From an uncultured Candidatus Saccharibacteria bacterium (GTDB lineage Bacteria; Patescibacteriota; Saccharimonadia; Saccharimonadales; Saccharimonadaceae), in assembly GCA_949101405.1 (NCBI GenBank), contig CARYFM010000003.1, positions 1-64,000 on the forward strand: 64,000 bases of DNA. Reading direction: 5' to 3'. The notes beneath the pieces are model-generated. The model did not search any database, was not told where the DNA came from, and saw only the letters and a list, made by a program, of their open reading frames with translations. Position 1 is the first letter of the stretch, and each line of letters opens with the position of its first letter. Shown here in pieces: positions 33,550 to 43,055 of this stretch. The position numbers and the translations under genes were made by a program.

Positions 33550-34989
33550 TTATGCGTTTTCGATAGCTGTAACTGTGGCATGAAGTCGAGCCAGACTAGT
33601 GTTTTTACCTAAAACTTCTAAGGTGAGATGAAGTGCTGGGCTGAAGGGTGCATATGACAGAGCAATACGGATGAGGGAGAAAAGCTCGGCGGGTTTACGA
33701 CCAGTATCGACGAGTAATTGGTTGAGCGCGTCTTGCAAGCTATCAGCATCCCACGTAGTATTTTCAAGTTTAGTAGTGGCTGTTTGCAATAGTTCACTAA
33801 GGTCTTCCTCGGAGATTTTTTTCAGGAATTTGTTCTTATTAATCATTGCGAGGTCAATTTCTGGGTTGGTGAAGAAATAAGTAGTCATTTCACGGAGGTC
33901 AGATAAGGTCTTGAGACGGTCATAGATAATACTAAGTACGCGTTTTTTATAGACATCATCGTAGGCTGCAGCAGACTCAGGCCAGTAGTCGATGGTACGC
34001 GGATAGAAAGAATCAATTCCCTCTTCGTCGATAAGTTTGCGAATCCATTGTCCATTCATCCAGAGGATTTTAGTCTCATCAAATCTGGCACCGGAAGTTT
34101 GGATACGGTTAATCGAAAAGGCTTGAATAAGTTGATCTTTAGAATAGATTTCTTCTTCAGTGCCATCATTCCATCCTAGACAAGCGAGATAGTTGAGTAA
34201 GGCTTCAGGCAAAATACCATCATCACGATATTCAGTAACGGATTTGGCCCCGTCACGCTTACCGAGTTTTTTATTACCCGTTGGAGCGAGAATATGTGGC
34301 AATGAGATGAGATGAGGTACATCTAGTTTGAGAGCTTCATAGAGCGCAAGGTAGTTTGGTGTGCTAGAAAGGTATTCTACTCCACGGCAGATGTGGGTGA
34401 CACCCATAGTCGCATCGTCTACGATATGTGCAAAATTGTAGGTTGGTAGACCGTCAGCTTTGATGAGAATAATATCATCTTGAACTTCGGGACCAGCAGT
34501 CATTTCCCCCATAACTTCGTCATGCCAGTGGCGGATTTTAGGATCGGCTTTGAAGCGCAGAGGTAAGCCTTCGTGCCATTCTGGTGGGCTTTCTGGACGG
34601 AAGTTGCGATAGAGATAAGGGATTTTTTTGGTGGTACAAGTGTCGCGATAAGTTTGGATTTGCTCACTACTAGTATCATCAGCATAAGCTCGACCCATGG
34701 CAATGAGCTTCTTAGCCCATTCGTGGTAGATTGCTTTACGTTCACTTTGGAAATAAGGTTCAGATGGACCGCCCACAATGGGACCCTCATCCCATTCTAA
34801 TCCAAGCCACTTAAGAGTATCCTCGATGAGCTCAGTGGCACCATCCACATAACGAGCCTGGTCGGTATCTTCGATACGAAGGATGAAACTACCTCCCGCT
34901 TGGCGAGCTAGAAGGTATGGATAGATAGCACTACGAACATTACCGATATGGATATAACCAGTGGGGCTAGGAGCAAAACGTGTTTTCAT
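33550..34989 (-). CDS. gltX: Glutamyl-tRNA synthetase
   Basis: Class I synthetase of 479 residues. The HIGH motif appears as HIGN in APSPTGYIHIGNVR (residues 8-21) and the KMSKS loop as KLGKRDG near 245. The Glu-specific stretch ILRIEDTDQARY is at about 39. Whether it also charges tRNA-Gln (as in many bacteria that use GatCAB) cannot be told. TGTTATAAT lies 6 bases before ATG 34989 with no ribosome site. Confidence 0.95.
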   Translation of the reverse strand: MKTRFAPSPTGYIHIGNVRSAIYPYLLARQAGGSFILRIEDTDQARYVDGATELIEDTLKWLGLEWDEGPIVGGPSEPYFQSERKAIYHEWAKKLIAMGRAYADDTSSEQIQTYRDTCTTKKIPYLYRNFRPESPPEWHEGLPLRFKADPKIRHWHDEVMGEMTAGPEVQDDIILIKADGLPTYNFAHIVDDATMGVTHICRGVEYLSSTPNYLALYEALKLDVPHLISLPHILAPTGNKKLGKRDGAKSVTEYRDDGILPEALLNYLACLGWNDGTEEEIYSKDQLIQAFSINRIQTSGARFDETKILWMNGQWIRKLIDEEGIDSFYPRTIDYWPESAAAYDDVYKKRVLSIIYDRLKTLSDLREMTTYFFTNPEIDLAMINKNKFLKKISEEDLSELLQTATTKLENTTWDADSLQDALNQLLVDTGRKPAELFSLIRIALSYAPFSPALHLTLEVLGKNTSLARLHATVTAIENA

Positions 34990-35024
34990 GAGAATATTAT
35001 AACATACTCAGTGGAGTTTTAGTG

Positions 35025-36788
35025 CTAGAGCGATGTTACTATATTGCGAACTTGTTTCTTTGTCAAAACAGTACTATTTGATGTAATCTTGTAGAGCACG
35101 CCACCGTTGACCCAAGCAGCATTAGAATTGGAGTTGGAAATATAAATAGTAATTCCCTGCTCATGCGTAGTAGTGTAATCGTCTTGCCAGGTTGGCTCAA
35201 CATAATTGCGCAATAAGGCAGCGCTATCCCAAGAGGATTTTTCTTCAATCAGAACGAATGAGGCATTATCTGGGCCATCAAAAGTGAGGGCGATTTTGCC
35301 ATCTTCGGATGTAATGTCTCCGAGAGAATAGTCGCGAGGGACGTAAGATGGATATGAAGCTTGGATGCCAGTTTGCATAGCAGCTACGCGAACAGAAATA
35401 TCAGGAATATTGGATCCCACTGCATAAATGATTCCAGCTACACAGATGGCAGCGCAGGTGAAAGCAATTGCAAAGTGACGGGCACGGAACTTTTTGCGGG
35501 GCATAGCACGTTCGGCGCGAGCTGTAGCCTTGCGGCTTTGGGCCTCATCCATTGTAGCCACGGAATGCAATGCTTGTTCGATAGCACGGTTTTTGAGCTC
35601 TTCTGGGCTAGTAGAGCGGACTTTGCGGCGATTATTAAGCATTTGGTTACTTGTCGCCTTGCGAGTCATAGGACGCATGGTTGCTGGATGACGGGTTGGA
35701 GCCATGGCTTTTTTGCGATTGACTGCGATAACTTTAGCAGAGGATTTGGCGACTTTGGCGGCAGCTCGATTGGCTTTGGCTGGTAGGGTGATTTTGACGC
35801 TAGAATTGCTGGTTTTAGATTTTAAGCTCTCCTCTTGGAGCTTGGTGGATTTCATGGCGATAGTGACAAACTTTTCGATAGTATCGCCGAGCTCTTTCAT
35901 TTCGGGAGAATCATGGTTGGACTTGATATTATCGGCAAAAGCTTTCAGTGAAGAGATTTGCTCGGAGACCTGGGCTGGGTCGGTCGCGACGCGGATTGAG
36001 GCAATAGCTTCGGAGGCTGCCTGGGCGATAGCGTCGACAGACGTGTTAGCCGAAGTGTCAAGCGTCGCGACCGCAGGCGCTTCGGTAACTTCTGTGCTGA
36101 CTGGAGCGTTTTCGACTGGCATGGCATAGTTAGAATAATTATCTCCATATTCCTTCACCGAAGCGCCTAGGCTGGCGGCTGCATAATCGGCAGCGATATT
36201 CATGGCCAATGTGTCCATATCAACTGGCGTAGTTGTTGGATTGTCTGTGGTTGGTGCTATAGGTGCTGCCGGCTCACTAGACATTGGCGCACCTGTGTAA
36301 ATAGATGGCGTGCTAGAAAAAGGATTGAAAGCAGCGGAATTATTATATGTATCTGATGGATTTAATGCAGCCGCCAGCCGCTCGGCTTCAGCTATACTGG
36401 GCGCTGGGCTACTTACCTGAGGATACTCAGCAGTTGTTTCGGGTTGACTAGTGGCTGGATTGACATTGTTGCCTCCAAATTCAACAACTTGTGGATACAG
36501 TGTGACTTGATTAGTTTCGGATAGGATGCGAGCAGCCTCAGCAGCTTCTTTAGCCTGACGTTCGGCTTCGGCGCGGGCAGCTTCGAATTCGGCGGCATGA
36601 ACACGCAGATTAACTAAACGTGATGGTGTAGCGACGGCTTGGCGGTTATGCCGAGTAGCCTGTGCGGCTTCTTCAATTGCTAAATTAGTCGGGCGCTTAA
36701 CGTAGCGACGATTAAGTGTAGTTGATGTCTGAGTAATACGATGAGTTGCGGAACTAGACCGCCCAGACTCGACCTGAATTCTACTCAT
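35025..36788 (-). CDS. Membrane protein with long disordered N-terminus and DUF4367-like outer domain
   Basis: A 587-residue protein. Residues 1-100 include a Glu/Ala/Arg helical stretch; 100-330 are Pro/Thr/Ser/Ala-rich and low in complexity; 335-430 are basic; one membrane segment lies at about 437-456. The C-terminal about 125 residues (YPSYVPRDYSLGDITSEDG, then GITIYISNSNSNAAWVNGG and VLTKKQVRNIVTSL) fit the DUF4367 pattern, an anti-sigma-linked or sporulation-related beta domain of unknown role. The topology puts 430 mostly disordered residues in the cytoplasm. GAGGAG precedes ATG 36788. Confidence 0.65.
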   Translation of the reverse strand: MSRIQVESGRSSSATHRITQTSTTLNRRYVKRPTNLAIEEAAQATRHNRQAVATPSRLVNLRVHAAEFEAARAEAERQAKEAAEAARILSETNQVTLYPQVVEFGGNNVNPATSQPETTAEYPQVSSPAPSIAEAERLAAALNPSDTYNNSAAFNPFSSTPSIYTGAPMSSEPAAPIAPTTDNPTTTPVDMDTLAMNIAADYAAASLGASVKEYGDNYSNYAMPVENAPVSTEVTEAPAVATLDTSANTSVDAIAQAASEAIASIRVATDPAQVSEQISSLKAFADNIKSNHDSPEMKELGDTIEKFVTIAMKSTKLQEESLKSKTSNSSVKITLPAKANRAAAKVAKSSAKVIAVNRKKAMAPTRHPATMRPMTRKATSNQMLNNRRKVRSTSPEELKNRAIEQALHSVATMDEAQSRKATARAERAMPRKKFRARHFAIAFTCAAICVAGIIYAVGSNIPDISVRVAAMQTGIQASYPSYVPRDYSLGDITSEDGKIALTFDGPDNASFVLIEEKSSWDSAALLRNYVEPTWQDDYTTTHEQGITIYISNSNSNAAWVNGGVLYKITSNSTVLTKKQVRNIVTSL

Positions 36789-36895
36789 TAATAATAACTC
36801 CTCATCGTACTTTTGCTTATATCTATTATAACTTCAAGCATTATAAAAAAGCAAGAGCAAAATTATTCCTAGATTATGCTATAATATGTAGTGAT

Positions 36896-38446
36896 ATGGA
36901 TTTTGAAGAACGCGAACAACGTCGTCGACGCCAACTGATTAAAGTAATTATTGCTGAAGTAGGAATGGTATTATCGGTGATTGCCATTGTGGTGGTAGCA
37001 ACTTTGGCAGCAATGGGATTTTTTGTGACTAGTAGTGGTAAGATTGAGCAATCGGGTTTAATCCAGATTCATTCAATGCCAACTGGGGCAACAGTGGAGT
37101 TGGACGGGAGTACGATTTTTTCGCGGACAAACTTAAGTCGTAGTTTGACGGCAGGTGAGCATAGTTTAAAACTATCACGGGATGGATATGATACCTGGCA
37201 GAAAACTATTAAGATGTCTTCGGGGATGTTGATGCGGCTGTATTATCCGCGTTTATTTCTGCTAAATCGTAAGTCAGAGTTAGCGTTGAGACTGGATGAA
37301 GAATTGGAATTCTATTTACCATCACTTGATCGTATGTATATACTGTATGCGGCGAGTGATAGTGCTACTTGGAATTTAGTGAATGTTCGTGATGACGAGC
37401 TAAAAACTACGCAGTTGGATCTTAGTAAAATTTTGCCAGGCATAACGGATGGTAAGTTTTTGGGTGAGGTGAAAGATTTGCGTTGGAGCAATAACAGCGA
37501 TAAGGTTTTGGCGAAAATTGCGTATAGTGGTAAGGTTGAATGGGTTTTGATTAACCTAAGGGATTTAAAGCAAAGTCTTAACTTATCTCAGACTTTTGGT
37601 TTGGAGTTCACGCAGGTGGAAATGATTGATGATGGCGCAGCACAATTATTTGTTTTAGAAAATCAACAGCTGAGACGGATTAATACGAATGATCAATCAA
37701 TTTCTAGGGTTTTGTTAAAAGATGTTATGACCTTTGCCAACAATAAGACTAATTTGGTTTATGTAATGCAGTCTGTGGCTAATCAAGGATCGGATAAGGA
37801 AAAAATAATTGGCGTATATCGTGATGGGGAGAAAGGCGGTACGGTTTTAACTAAAGTCCCAGACGAAACTAGTGTGACGGTGGCTTTGACGCGGCTTTAT
37901 GATGAGGATTATCTGGCGTATGCTATAGGAAATAATCTCAGCGTTTATTATGGGGCTTTACCAAGCTATCGTGAGGATGCGCAAAATACAGACTTTTCGA
38001 GTTTGAAGATATTGATTGACAAAGCAAAACTTAAAATGGCACCAGAGAGTTTTAGTTTGAGCCCGGAAGGTGAATATATTGTAGCGTCTAGAGAAAAACA
38101 GTTTATGGTGGTAGATTTGGAAACTGGAGAGTTGATAGAATATGATGCTATGACTGCTAAATTGTCCTGGTTAGATGGAGCGATGATGATGGCGGTTGAT
38201 AATGATTCCCTTTGGGCGTGGGACTTTGATAACACAAACCAACGTCAGCTGGTGCGGTATTTGCCAACAGACGTTAAAGATGATGACGATAATGACGTTA
38301 AGGCTGATACTGGTGCGGTGACAACTGCTATACATACTAAGTTGGCGCAATACCCGGCCATGATTGCTGACAATGATAGATGGTTGTATTATTTGACAGA
38401 AACTAATTCTGGTTTGGCTTTGATGCGCGAGCGTATTCGCGACTAA
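36896..38446 (+). CDS. PEGA-domain membrane-anchored protein
   Basis: A 516-residue protein with a charged N-terminus (EEREQRRRRQ), one membrane segment (about 17-44), a PEGA-like domain at about 55-120 (IHSMPTGATVELDGS, AGEHSLKLSRDGYDTW) and a long region of repeated beta strands with Trp/Asp turns that could be a beta-propeller. PEGA domains are found in surface proteins and are thought to bind cell-wall or partner proteins. TGCTATAAT precedes ATG 36896 by 10 bases. It ends tail to tail with the sortase gene, overlapping by 4 bases. Confidence 0.75.
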   Translation: MDFEEREQRRRRQLIKVIIAEVGMVLSVIAIVVVATLAAMGFFVTSSGKIEQSGLIQIHSMPTGATVELDGSTIFSRTNLSRSLTAGEHSLKLSRDGYDTWQKTIKMSSGMLMRLYYPRLFLLNRKSELALRLDEELEFYLPSLDRMYILYAASDSATWNLVNVRDDELKTTQLDLSKILPGITDGKFLGEVKDLRWSNNSDKVLAKIAYSGKVEWVLINLRDLKQSLNLSQTFGLEFTQVEMIDDGAAQLFVLENQQLRRINTNDQSISRVLLKDVMTFANNKTNLVYVMQSVANQGSDKEKIIGVYRDGEKGGTVLTKVPDETSVTVALTRLYDEDYLAYAIGNNLSVYYGALPSYREDAQNTDFSSLKILIDKAKLKMAPESFSLSPEGEYIVASREKQFMVVDLETGELIEYDAMTAKLSWLDGAMMMAVDNDSLWAWDFDNTNQRQLVRYLPTDVKDDDDNDVKADTGAVTTAIHTKLAQYPAMIADNDRWLYYLTETNSGLALMRERIRD

Positions 38447-39771
38447 TTGCCGAAGATACTATTCCAGAGGTTTTCAAAGAAGGAGGGCTCGTTGGCTGGC
38501 ATGGTATCATTGCTGGGATTGGGCTCAGTAGAAGTGGTTGGATCGGCTATGTTTTCGTTGCTATAGGCAGGGCTGATTTGTTCAGCACTAATAAGTAGGC
38601 GGTAGCGTGAGGTCCCTAGTGGTGTACAAGTAATAAGAGTGAGCATAGGTTTATCGGTAGCGTAAACTAGAGCAGAAACATCGGTGGGTTCAACTACTGT
38701 GCTGCCAGTCATCTGATAGGTATAGCGCACCGAGTCGTAGTTAATATAAATTAGATCACCTATTTCTAGACGTTCGAGCCCGGAGAAGATAAATTTGTAA
38801 GGATTGCTGCTATAAATGTCGCCAGCCGAATGCCCAGAAATAGCTAAATTTCCAATCTGTCCAGGTAGGGCGTTAGCTCCAGGTATAGAAAATTGCGCTA
38901 CGCCTTGGTTCATAGCGGCATCAACCTCGTTTGTGCTGATACCAAAAGCGACTGGAACGTCGATATTAAGCTTGGGAATGATAAGCCTAGGTTCAGGAGA
39001 GACAGTTTGGGTGATGTTTGGGTCTACTGCCTCTATGCTGGTATTGTTTGTCCCAGTATCTGGTGAAATGTAAGCCATGATTGGCGCAAAGATACGACGG
39101 TTATATTGTAGGAAGAGCGCAGTAGATATAACAAGTGCAAGACCAATAATTGGTGCTAGGTGACGATAGTTATGTTTACGTTCAGTGGCGCCGGTAGCAA
39201 TGCGTTGATTTTTCATCTTTTCGGTAGCAAGATAAGTCTGAGCGGCTTTAGCATAATATTCGCTATAGTAATTTTTGTAGTAATCTTGCCAGGCAGAGTG
39301 ATACTTTTGCCATTCTTCGGAAATAGCTTCTTGATTGATGGGGGCGTCTTTGAGAGTGCCGTTTCCGTCAGTGTGAGTATCTAGGGACTGTTCTACTATT
39401 GGCGTGATGTCGTTATTGCCATAAGATTGTGTATTGTATTCTGGTTGATATTCGGTTGCTGGTTGTTGTGGCATGGTTTGACTATAAATGGGGGTGCGCT
39501 GATATTCAGCAGTTTGATAATTCATTCCGCTATGCGTCCAATCGGGTTGGGTCGGATTTTGGCTCTGGGGTATTGAGTTAGGGGTATTGGTATTATAACG
39601 GTTATTATGATGCTCGCGATTTTTTATAAGACGTTCGCGAGAACTGGCTGGTAAATTGCGGAGATTTTCGACAGTTGACGAATAAACCGCAAGTACTTTC
39701 TTGCGGGCAATCTCGGCCGCTGTTTGACGCTGCCGATCTGAAGAAGATGGCCCACCATTTTCTAAATCCAT
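38443..39771 (-). CDS. Sortase with a long disordered cytoplasmic part
   Basis: A cysteine transpeptidase that joins surface proteins to cell-wall material. In the 442-residue protein, residues 1-200 are Gln/Asn/Tyr/Pro-rich, a membrane segment lies at about 205-225, and the catalytic domain has LIIPKLNIDVPVAFG, His314 in ISGHSAG, Cys382 in TLITCTPLG and Arg391. The TLITCTPLGTSRYR site resembles class D/E sortases. Start ATG 39771 is fixed by TGTTATAAT 9 bases upstream; the open frame reaches 39918 but would run through tRNA-Leu. Substrates with a sorting signal were not found in this window. Confidence 0.9.
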   Translation of the reverse strand: MDLENGGPSSSDRQRQTAAEIARKKVLAVYSSTVENLRNLPASSRERLIKNREHHNNRYNTNTPNSIPQSQNPTQPDWTHSGMNYQTAEYQRTPIYSQTMPQQPATEYQPEYNTQSYGNNDITPIVEQSLDTHTDGNGTLKDAPINQEAISEEWQKYHSAWQDYYKNYYSEYYAKAAQTYLATEKMKNQRIATGATERKHNYRHLAPIIGLALVISTALFLQYNRRIFAPIMAYISPDTGTNNTSIEAVDPNITQTVSPEPRLIIPKLNIDVPVAFGISTNEVDAAMNQGVAQFSIPGANALPGQIGNLAISGHSAGDIYSSNPYKFIFSGLERLEIGDLIYINYDSVRYTYQMTGSTVVEPTDVSALVYATDKPMLTLITCTPLGTSRYRLLISAEQISPAYSNENIADPTTSTEPNPSNDTMPANEPSFFENLWNSIFGN

Positions 39772-39815
39772 ATATTTTCTATTATAACACGAAAAATATG
39801 ATATAATGGAAATAA

Positions 39816-39902
39816 GGGCGAGTGGCGGAATTGGTAGACGCGCTAGACTCAAAATCTGGTTCTCGCAAGGGAGTGAGGGTTCGATTCCCTCCCCGCCCAC
39901 CA
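39816..39902 (+). tRNA. tRNA-Leu (CAA)
   Basis: Class II tRNA with D-arm GTGGCGGAATTGGTAGACGC, anticodon loop CTCAAAA, long variable arm TTCTCGCAAGGGAG, T-arm GAGGGTTCGATTCCCTC and encoded CCA. One mismatch (A6 against C) is seen in the acceptor stem. TGATATAAT lies about 8 bases upstream. An accessory region begins directly after it. Confidence 0.93.
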
Positions 39903-40045
39903 CAAGAAGATTAGTCAAACTTTCTCGAATTCAAGATACAAAGATTAATTTCGGTTAATCTTTTTTGTTTGCTTTTAAAAAAGGATATAAAAAGCATTAT
40001 AATATTTATGTAAGTTAAATTACTATTGCGTATATAGATTACAAA

Positions 40046-40561
40046 ATGAAAGAGCTAGTAGATTTTATAGTTTTGATAATAATATATTTTTGGAAGTTCT
40101 ATAAGAAATGGAAAGAAAAAGGTAGGGATGTACTGCTTGTAAATACTTTAATGTACATATACTTGTCTTTTGTATTATATTTTACTTTAATGCCCATAAT
40201 AATCTCTTTACCATTCATGTTTAATCACTCATACGATTCAATGAATTTAGTGCCATTTATTGATGTTTTAAATAGCAGAGGTGATTTTGTTAGGCAAGTG
40301 GGGTTGAATATGATAATGACAATTCCTTTTGGCTTTTTAATGCCTTTAGTGAAAAGAAATGTTGGATTTTTAAAAGTTGTTAGCTATACTTTCTTATTAA
40401 GTTTAGGAATAGAAATATTACAACCTTTAATAAATGGTTTTAGATCAGCAGATATAACGGATTTAATAACTAATGTCATAGGTGGAAGTATTGGATATAT
40501 TATGTATTTAATATTTAAACCATTAACAACTAAAATTTTAAATTATATAGGGGATAAATAA
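40046..40561 (+). CDS. VanZ-like membrane protein, very AT-rich
   Basis: A 171-residue protein with four to five membrane segments and VanZ marks MNLVPFIDVL near residue 67, NMIMTIPFGFLMPL near 88, IEILQPL near 123 and RSADITDLITNVIGG near 133. Base composition and codon use (many AAT, ATA, TTA) are much more AT-rich than in neighbouring genes, a sign of recent acquisition, perhaps from a Firmicute. Start ATG 40046 has no clear ribosome site (AAAATG); a TAATATTT stretch upstream may serve as promoter. Confidence 0.8.
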   Translation: MKELVDFIVLIIIYFWKFYKKWKEKGRDVLLVNTLMYIYLSFVLYFTLMPIIISLPFMFNHSYDSMNLVPFIDVLNSRGDFVRQVGLNMIMTIPFGFLMPLVKRNVGFLKVVSYTFLLSLGIEILQPLINGFRSADITDLITNVIGGSIGYIMYLIFKPLTTKILNYIGDK

Positions 40562-40582
40562 AAAAGCCCCCTTGCGGGGGCT
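40559..40582 (-). terminator. Terminator between converging genes
   Basis: AGCCCCC / GGGGGCT with a TTGC loop; the minus strand continues TTTTTTATTT, so it serves the minus-strand gene best. Confidence 0.75.
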
Positions 40583-40596
40583 AGATATGGAATAGG

Positions 40597-41322
40597 TTAC
40601 TGATTAATTACCAACGAGTTAATCATTTCTTCACCTACTTTACCCCATTCGTCACGCATGCTGTCGAGACAGTTGAAGGAAATAACAGTGAGTTTGCCAT
40701 CATAAGAGAAGAAAGCCATATGGTTATAGATATCTTCGTCGGTATAATCGGTGACAAGTTTAATTTCAGCAACTTTGTATCCGTTGACTTCGCGAGTGTT
40801 GGTACTAATAACATCGGCATTTATATCGAAAATAGATTTCATGGCTTTGAGATATTCTTCAATCTGGCTATTAGCAAGAGCGTTTTCTGGTTTACTAAGG
40901 GCGAGGTTGACAGTGTTATCGCTGTTGGTGAGGACTAAGTCTGGAATGGAAGAATTGTCTTCGCCATCACCATAATCTTCTTCGACTTTTTCTTTACTCA
41001 TAGTAGTAAAGTTGGATGGGGCAAGTAATTTATAATTATAGCCATCAAGTGAGACGTATTTAGCTTCGAGTTTGTTGCCTTTGCCATTTTCTAGAGTGTA
41101 CGAAGTCTCGGTTTTGTCATCTTCTGTTTTATTATTGTCGTCCTTATTTTGAGTGAAGTGCATGATGCAGAAGATTACACCTGCAATGATGACGGCAGCT
41201 ACGATAATGCCGATGATGACTTTCCATGGGAAACTATTAGTGCTATCTGCTTTTTTTGCAGTAGCTTTGGCGGACTTAGTTTCCTTAGGTTTGGTATTAG
41301 ATTGTTTGCGTGCTTCTGCCAC
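40597..41322 (-). CDS. Membrane-anchored protein of unknown function
   Basis: A 241-residue protein with a Lys/Ala/Thr-rich cytoplasmic tail (1-30), a membrane segment at about 33-55, an acidic Asn/Asp/Lys linker and an outer domain (about 75-241) that alternates beta strands and helices (YKLLAPSNF, NTVNLALSKPENA, MINSLVINQ). The shape recalls PsbP/DUF-type lipoproteins, but no family is claimed. GTG 41322 has AAGGAG 7 bases upstream and is accepted as start. Confidence 0.7.
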   Translation of the reverse strand: MAEARKQSNTKPKETKSAKATAKKADSTNSFPWKVIIGIIVAAVIIAGVIFCIMHFTQNKDDNNKTEDDKTETSYTLENGKGNKLEAKYVSLDGYNYKLLAPSNFTTMSKEKVEEDYGDGEDNSSIPDLVLTNSDNTVNLALSKPENALANSQIEEYLKAMKSIFDINADVISTNTREVNGYKVAEIKLVTDYTDEDIYNHMAFFSYDGKLTVISFNCLDSMRDEWGKVGEEMINSLVINQ

Positions 41323-41361
41323 GATAAACTCCTTTTGTTTAATTTATATTTATTGTAGCAG

Positions 41362-42255
41362 TTATTTGGTTTTGTGGCAATGATGTGTGTGAGGACGGTC
41401 AATGCTGTGTAACTTACAGTTTTGATCGTGACAATTTTCATTCGTGTTTTCCATTTCTATAGTGCTATGTGCGATTTGATGTGCAGATAACTCGGATTTG
41501 ATGGTTTGTTTGAGTTTAATGTTTGGCTCATTACTGACGACGTGGAGTGTAGCGTAGTTGTGGTAGCCGTCTAGGCTCCAAATATGAAGATGATGAACAT
41601 TTTTAACCCCGGGGATATTTAGTAGATGTTTTTCGATTTCCTCTAACGAAACCTGAGCAGGAGTTTTTTCTAAGAAAACATTAAGAATAGAGATGAAATT
41701 TGCTAGAGCTTGTTTGAGGATGAAGAGTGCCACCAATATAGATAAGATTGGATCAAGATAGCTGATATTTGTGAATCGCATAATAATAGCGCCGATGAGT
41801 ACAACAATCCAACCTAGGACATCTTCAAGCATGTGAAGGTTGACGGATTTTTGGTTGAGCGAATTGTTGTCGCGGGTGATGTAAGCAGCGATGAAATTAA
41901 CTGTAACTCCAATAAGAGATAAAATAATCATGCCGTTGTAATTGATTTCTATAGGGTTGAACAGACGGAGAATAGCGTTGAAAATTACAAACGTCGAGCC
42001 AAATAATAAGATGAGGGTAGTGACCATACCGCCAACTAGCGAATAGCGGGTGTAGCCATAAGTGTATTTAGCGTCTGGTTGCTTGGTGCTTTTCTTTTCT
42101 AGAAGATAGGAGAGTCCTATGCTGATAGCATCACCGAAGTCATGCACAGCGTCGGAGACGATGGCTGTGCTGCCAGTAATGGTTCCCCCGATAAGTTCGT
42201 AAACGGAAAAACCTAAGTTTAGCAAAAAAGCTATAAGTATTTTATGTTGAGACAT
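41362..42255 (-). CDS. Cation diffusion facilitator (Zn/Cd/Co exporter)
   Basis: A 297-residue CDF transporter with six membrane segments. The metal site is visible as SDAVHDFGD (HDxxD, near residue 36) in TM2 and LEDVLGW in TM5 (near 145); a cytoplasmic ferredoxin-like domain follows (VHHLHIWSLDGYHNY near 215). The C-terminus is rich in His and Cys (NCHDQNCKLHSIDRPHTHHCH), suited to metal sensing. GAAAGG precedes ATG 42255. No metal-responsive operator was recognised. Confidence 0.92.
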   Translation of the reverse strand: MSQHKILIAFLLNLGFSVYELIGGTITGSTAIVSDAVHDFGDAISIGLSYLLEKKSTKQPDAKYTYGYTRYSLVGGMVTTLILLFGSTFVIFNAILRLFNPIEINYNGMIILSLIGVTVNFIAAYITRDNNSLNQKSVNLHMLEDVLGWIVVLIGAIIMRFTNISYLDPILSILVALFILKQALANFISILNVFLEKTPAQVSLEEIEKHLLNIPGVKNVHHLHIWSLDGYHNYATLHVVSNEPNIKLKQTIKSELSAHQIAHSTIEMENTNENCHDQNCKLHSIDRPHTHHCHKTK

Positions 42256-42366
42256 GAAAAACCTTTCTTAAAATTAAGATGTTTGGTTATCAAATTTTGT
42301 AGGAAAGGCTCATAAAATCGTTGTTACTGACGTTGACTGAAAAACTTCTGTATTAAATATAACAAA

Positions 42367-42906
42367 TTAGACTTGTGATTGCAAGTAGCGTCGATAGTAG
42401 TCCCAGCAGACAGGTTTATTAGTAACACTGACAGTGTTGCCTTTGAGGAAAGCTTCAAATTCTGGTACGCTAACCCATTTAACTTCCGCTACTTCTTCAG
42501 ATTGCAGGATGACTTTTGTTGGGTCTAGATCTAAATGCGTAACGAAATAATCGTTAAAATGGCGATTAATAATATTATTATCAATATTCTCAGATATAGA
42601 ACTACCAATGTGGATTAGGGCTTGAGGCTGAAGATCTAGACCTAGTTCTTCTTTGGCCTCACGTATGGCAGCTTGATAGCTGAACTCGCCAGCGTCGACA
42701 TGTCCACCAACGGCGACATCCCACAGTCTAGGCCAGAGACGTTTGTTTTGGCTACGTTTCTGCAAAAGTACTTTTTTGTCATCAGTACTAATAATAAAGA
42801 CGACAATAGCACGGTGCTAAAGACCTTGACTATGACAAATACTGCGCGTAGCAGTCTGCCCAGTAAAACCGCCATGACTATCTAGGACATCAAAGATTTC
42901 TTCCAT
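42367..42906 (-). pseudogene. NUDIX hydrolase gene interrupted by an amber codon
   Basis: Read from ATG 42906, the minus strand gives MEEIFDVLDSHGGFTGQTAT...HSQGL, then TAG at 42819-42817, then HRAIVVFIISTDDKKVLLQ and a complete NUDIX box (GGHVDAGEFSYQAAIREAKEELGLD). The intact paralogue 130 bases away has Trp at that place (HREGLWHQIAVVVII), so a single TGG to TAG change broke the gene. The remainder is undamaged, a TGTTACAAT promoter box is still present 8 bases before the ATG, and an internal start at ATG 42765 lies after the first strand, so the damage looks recent. Confidence 0.85.
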
Positions 42907-42959
42907 ATAAAAGTATTGTAACATATTGTGATAAAATAGAGGAAAGTAAAGGAATAATT

Positions 42960-43055
42960 ATGAGCTTTAGAATAAGAGTACTCTTATTCTCTAACTGTTG
43001 GGTTAGAGAATACACTGGCTTAGGAGGGGGAGGGCGATATGCCAGAACTGATTGA
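42960..43055 (+). CDS. Possible leader peptide before the NUDIX gene (31 codons)
   Basis: ATG 42960 has AAGGAAT upstream and follows a TGTGATAAAAT box by about 25 bases. The peptide starts MSFRIRVLLFSNCWVREY and stops inside the NUDIX gene. Two hairpins lie in it: a 22-base palindrome (42969-42990) and a 10-bp stem (42986-42995 with 43002-43011); they share five bases and cannot form together. This is the layout of an attenuator, but the frame may also be chance. Confidence 0.3.
   Translation: MSFRIRVLLFSNCWVREYTGLGGGGRYARTD

Noticed and set aside
39816..39902. Second copy of the tRNA-Leu 3' end as an att site
   Set aside because: Not found downstream within the window.
39772..39918. N-terminal extension of the sortase frame by 49 codons
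   Set aside because: It would run through tRNA-Leu and the -10 box; ATG 39771 fits the promoter.
42817..42819. Amber codon of the NUDIX gene as a recoded sense codon
   Set aside because: TAG is not used inside other genes; a nonsense mutation is simpler.
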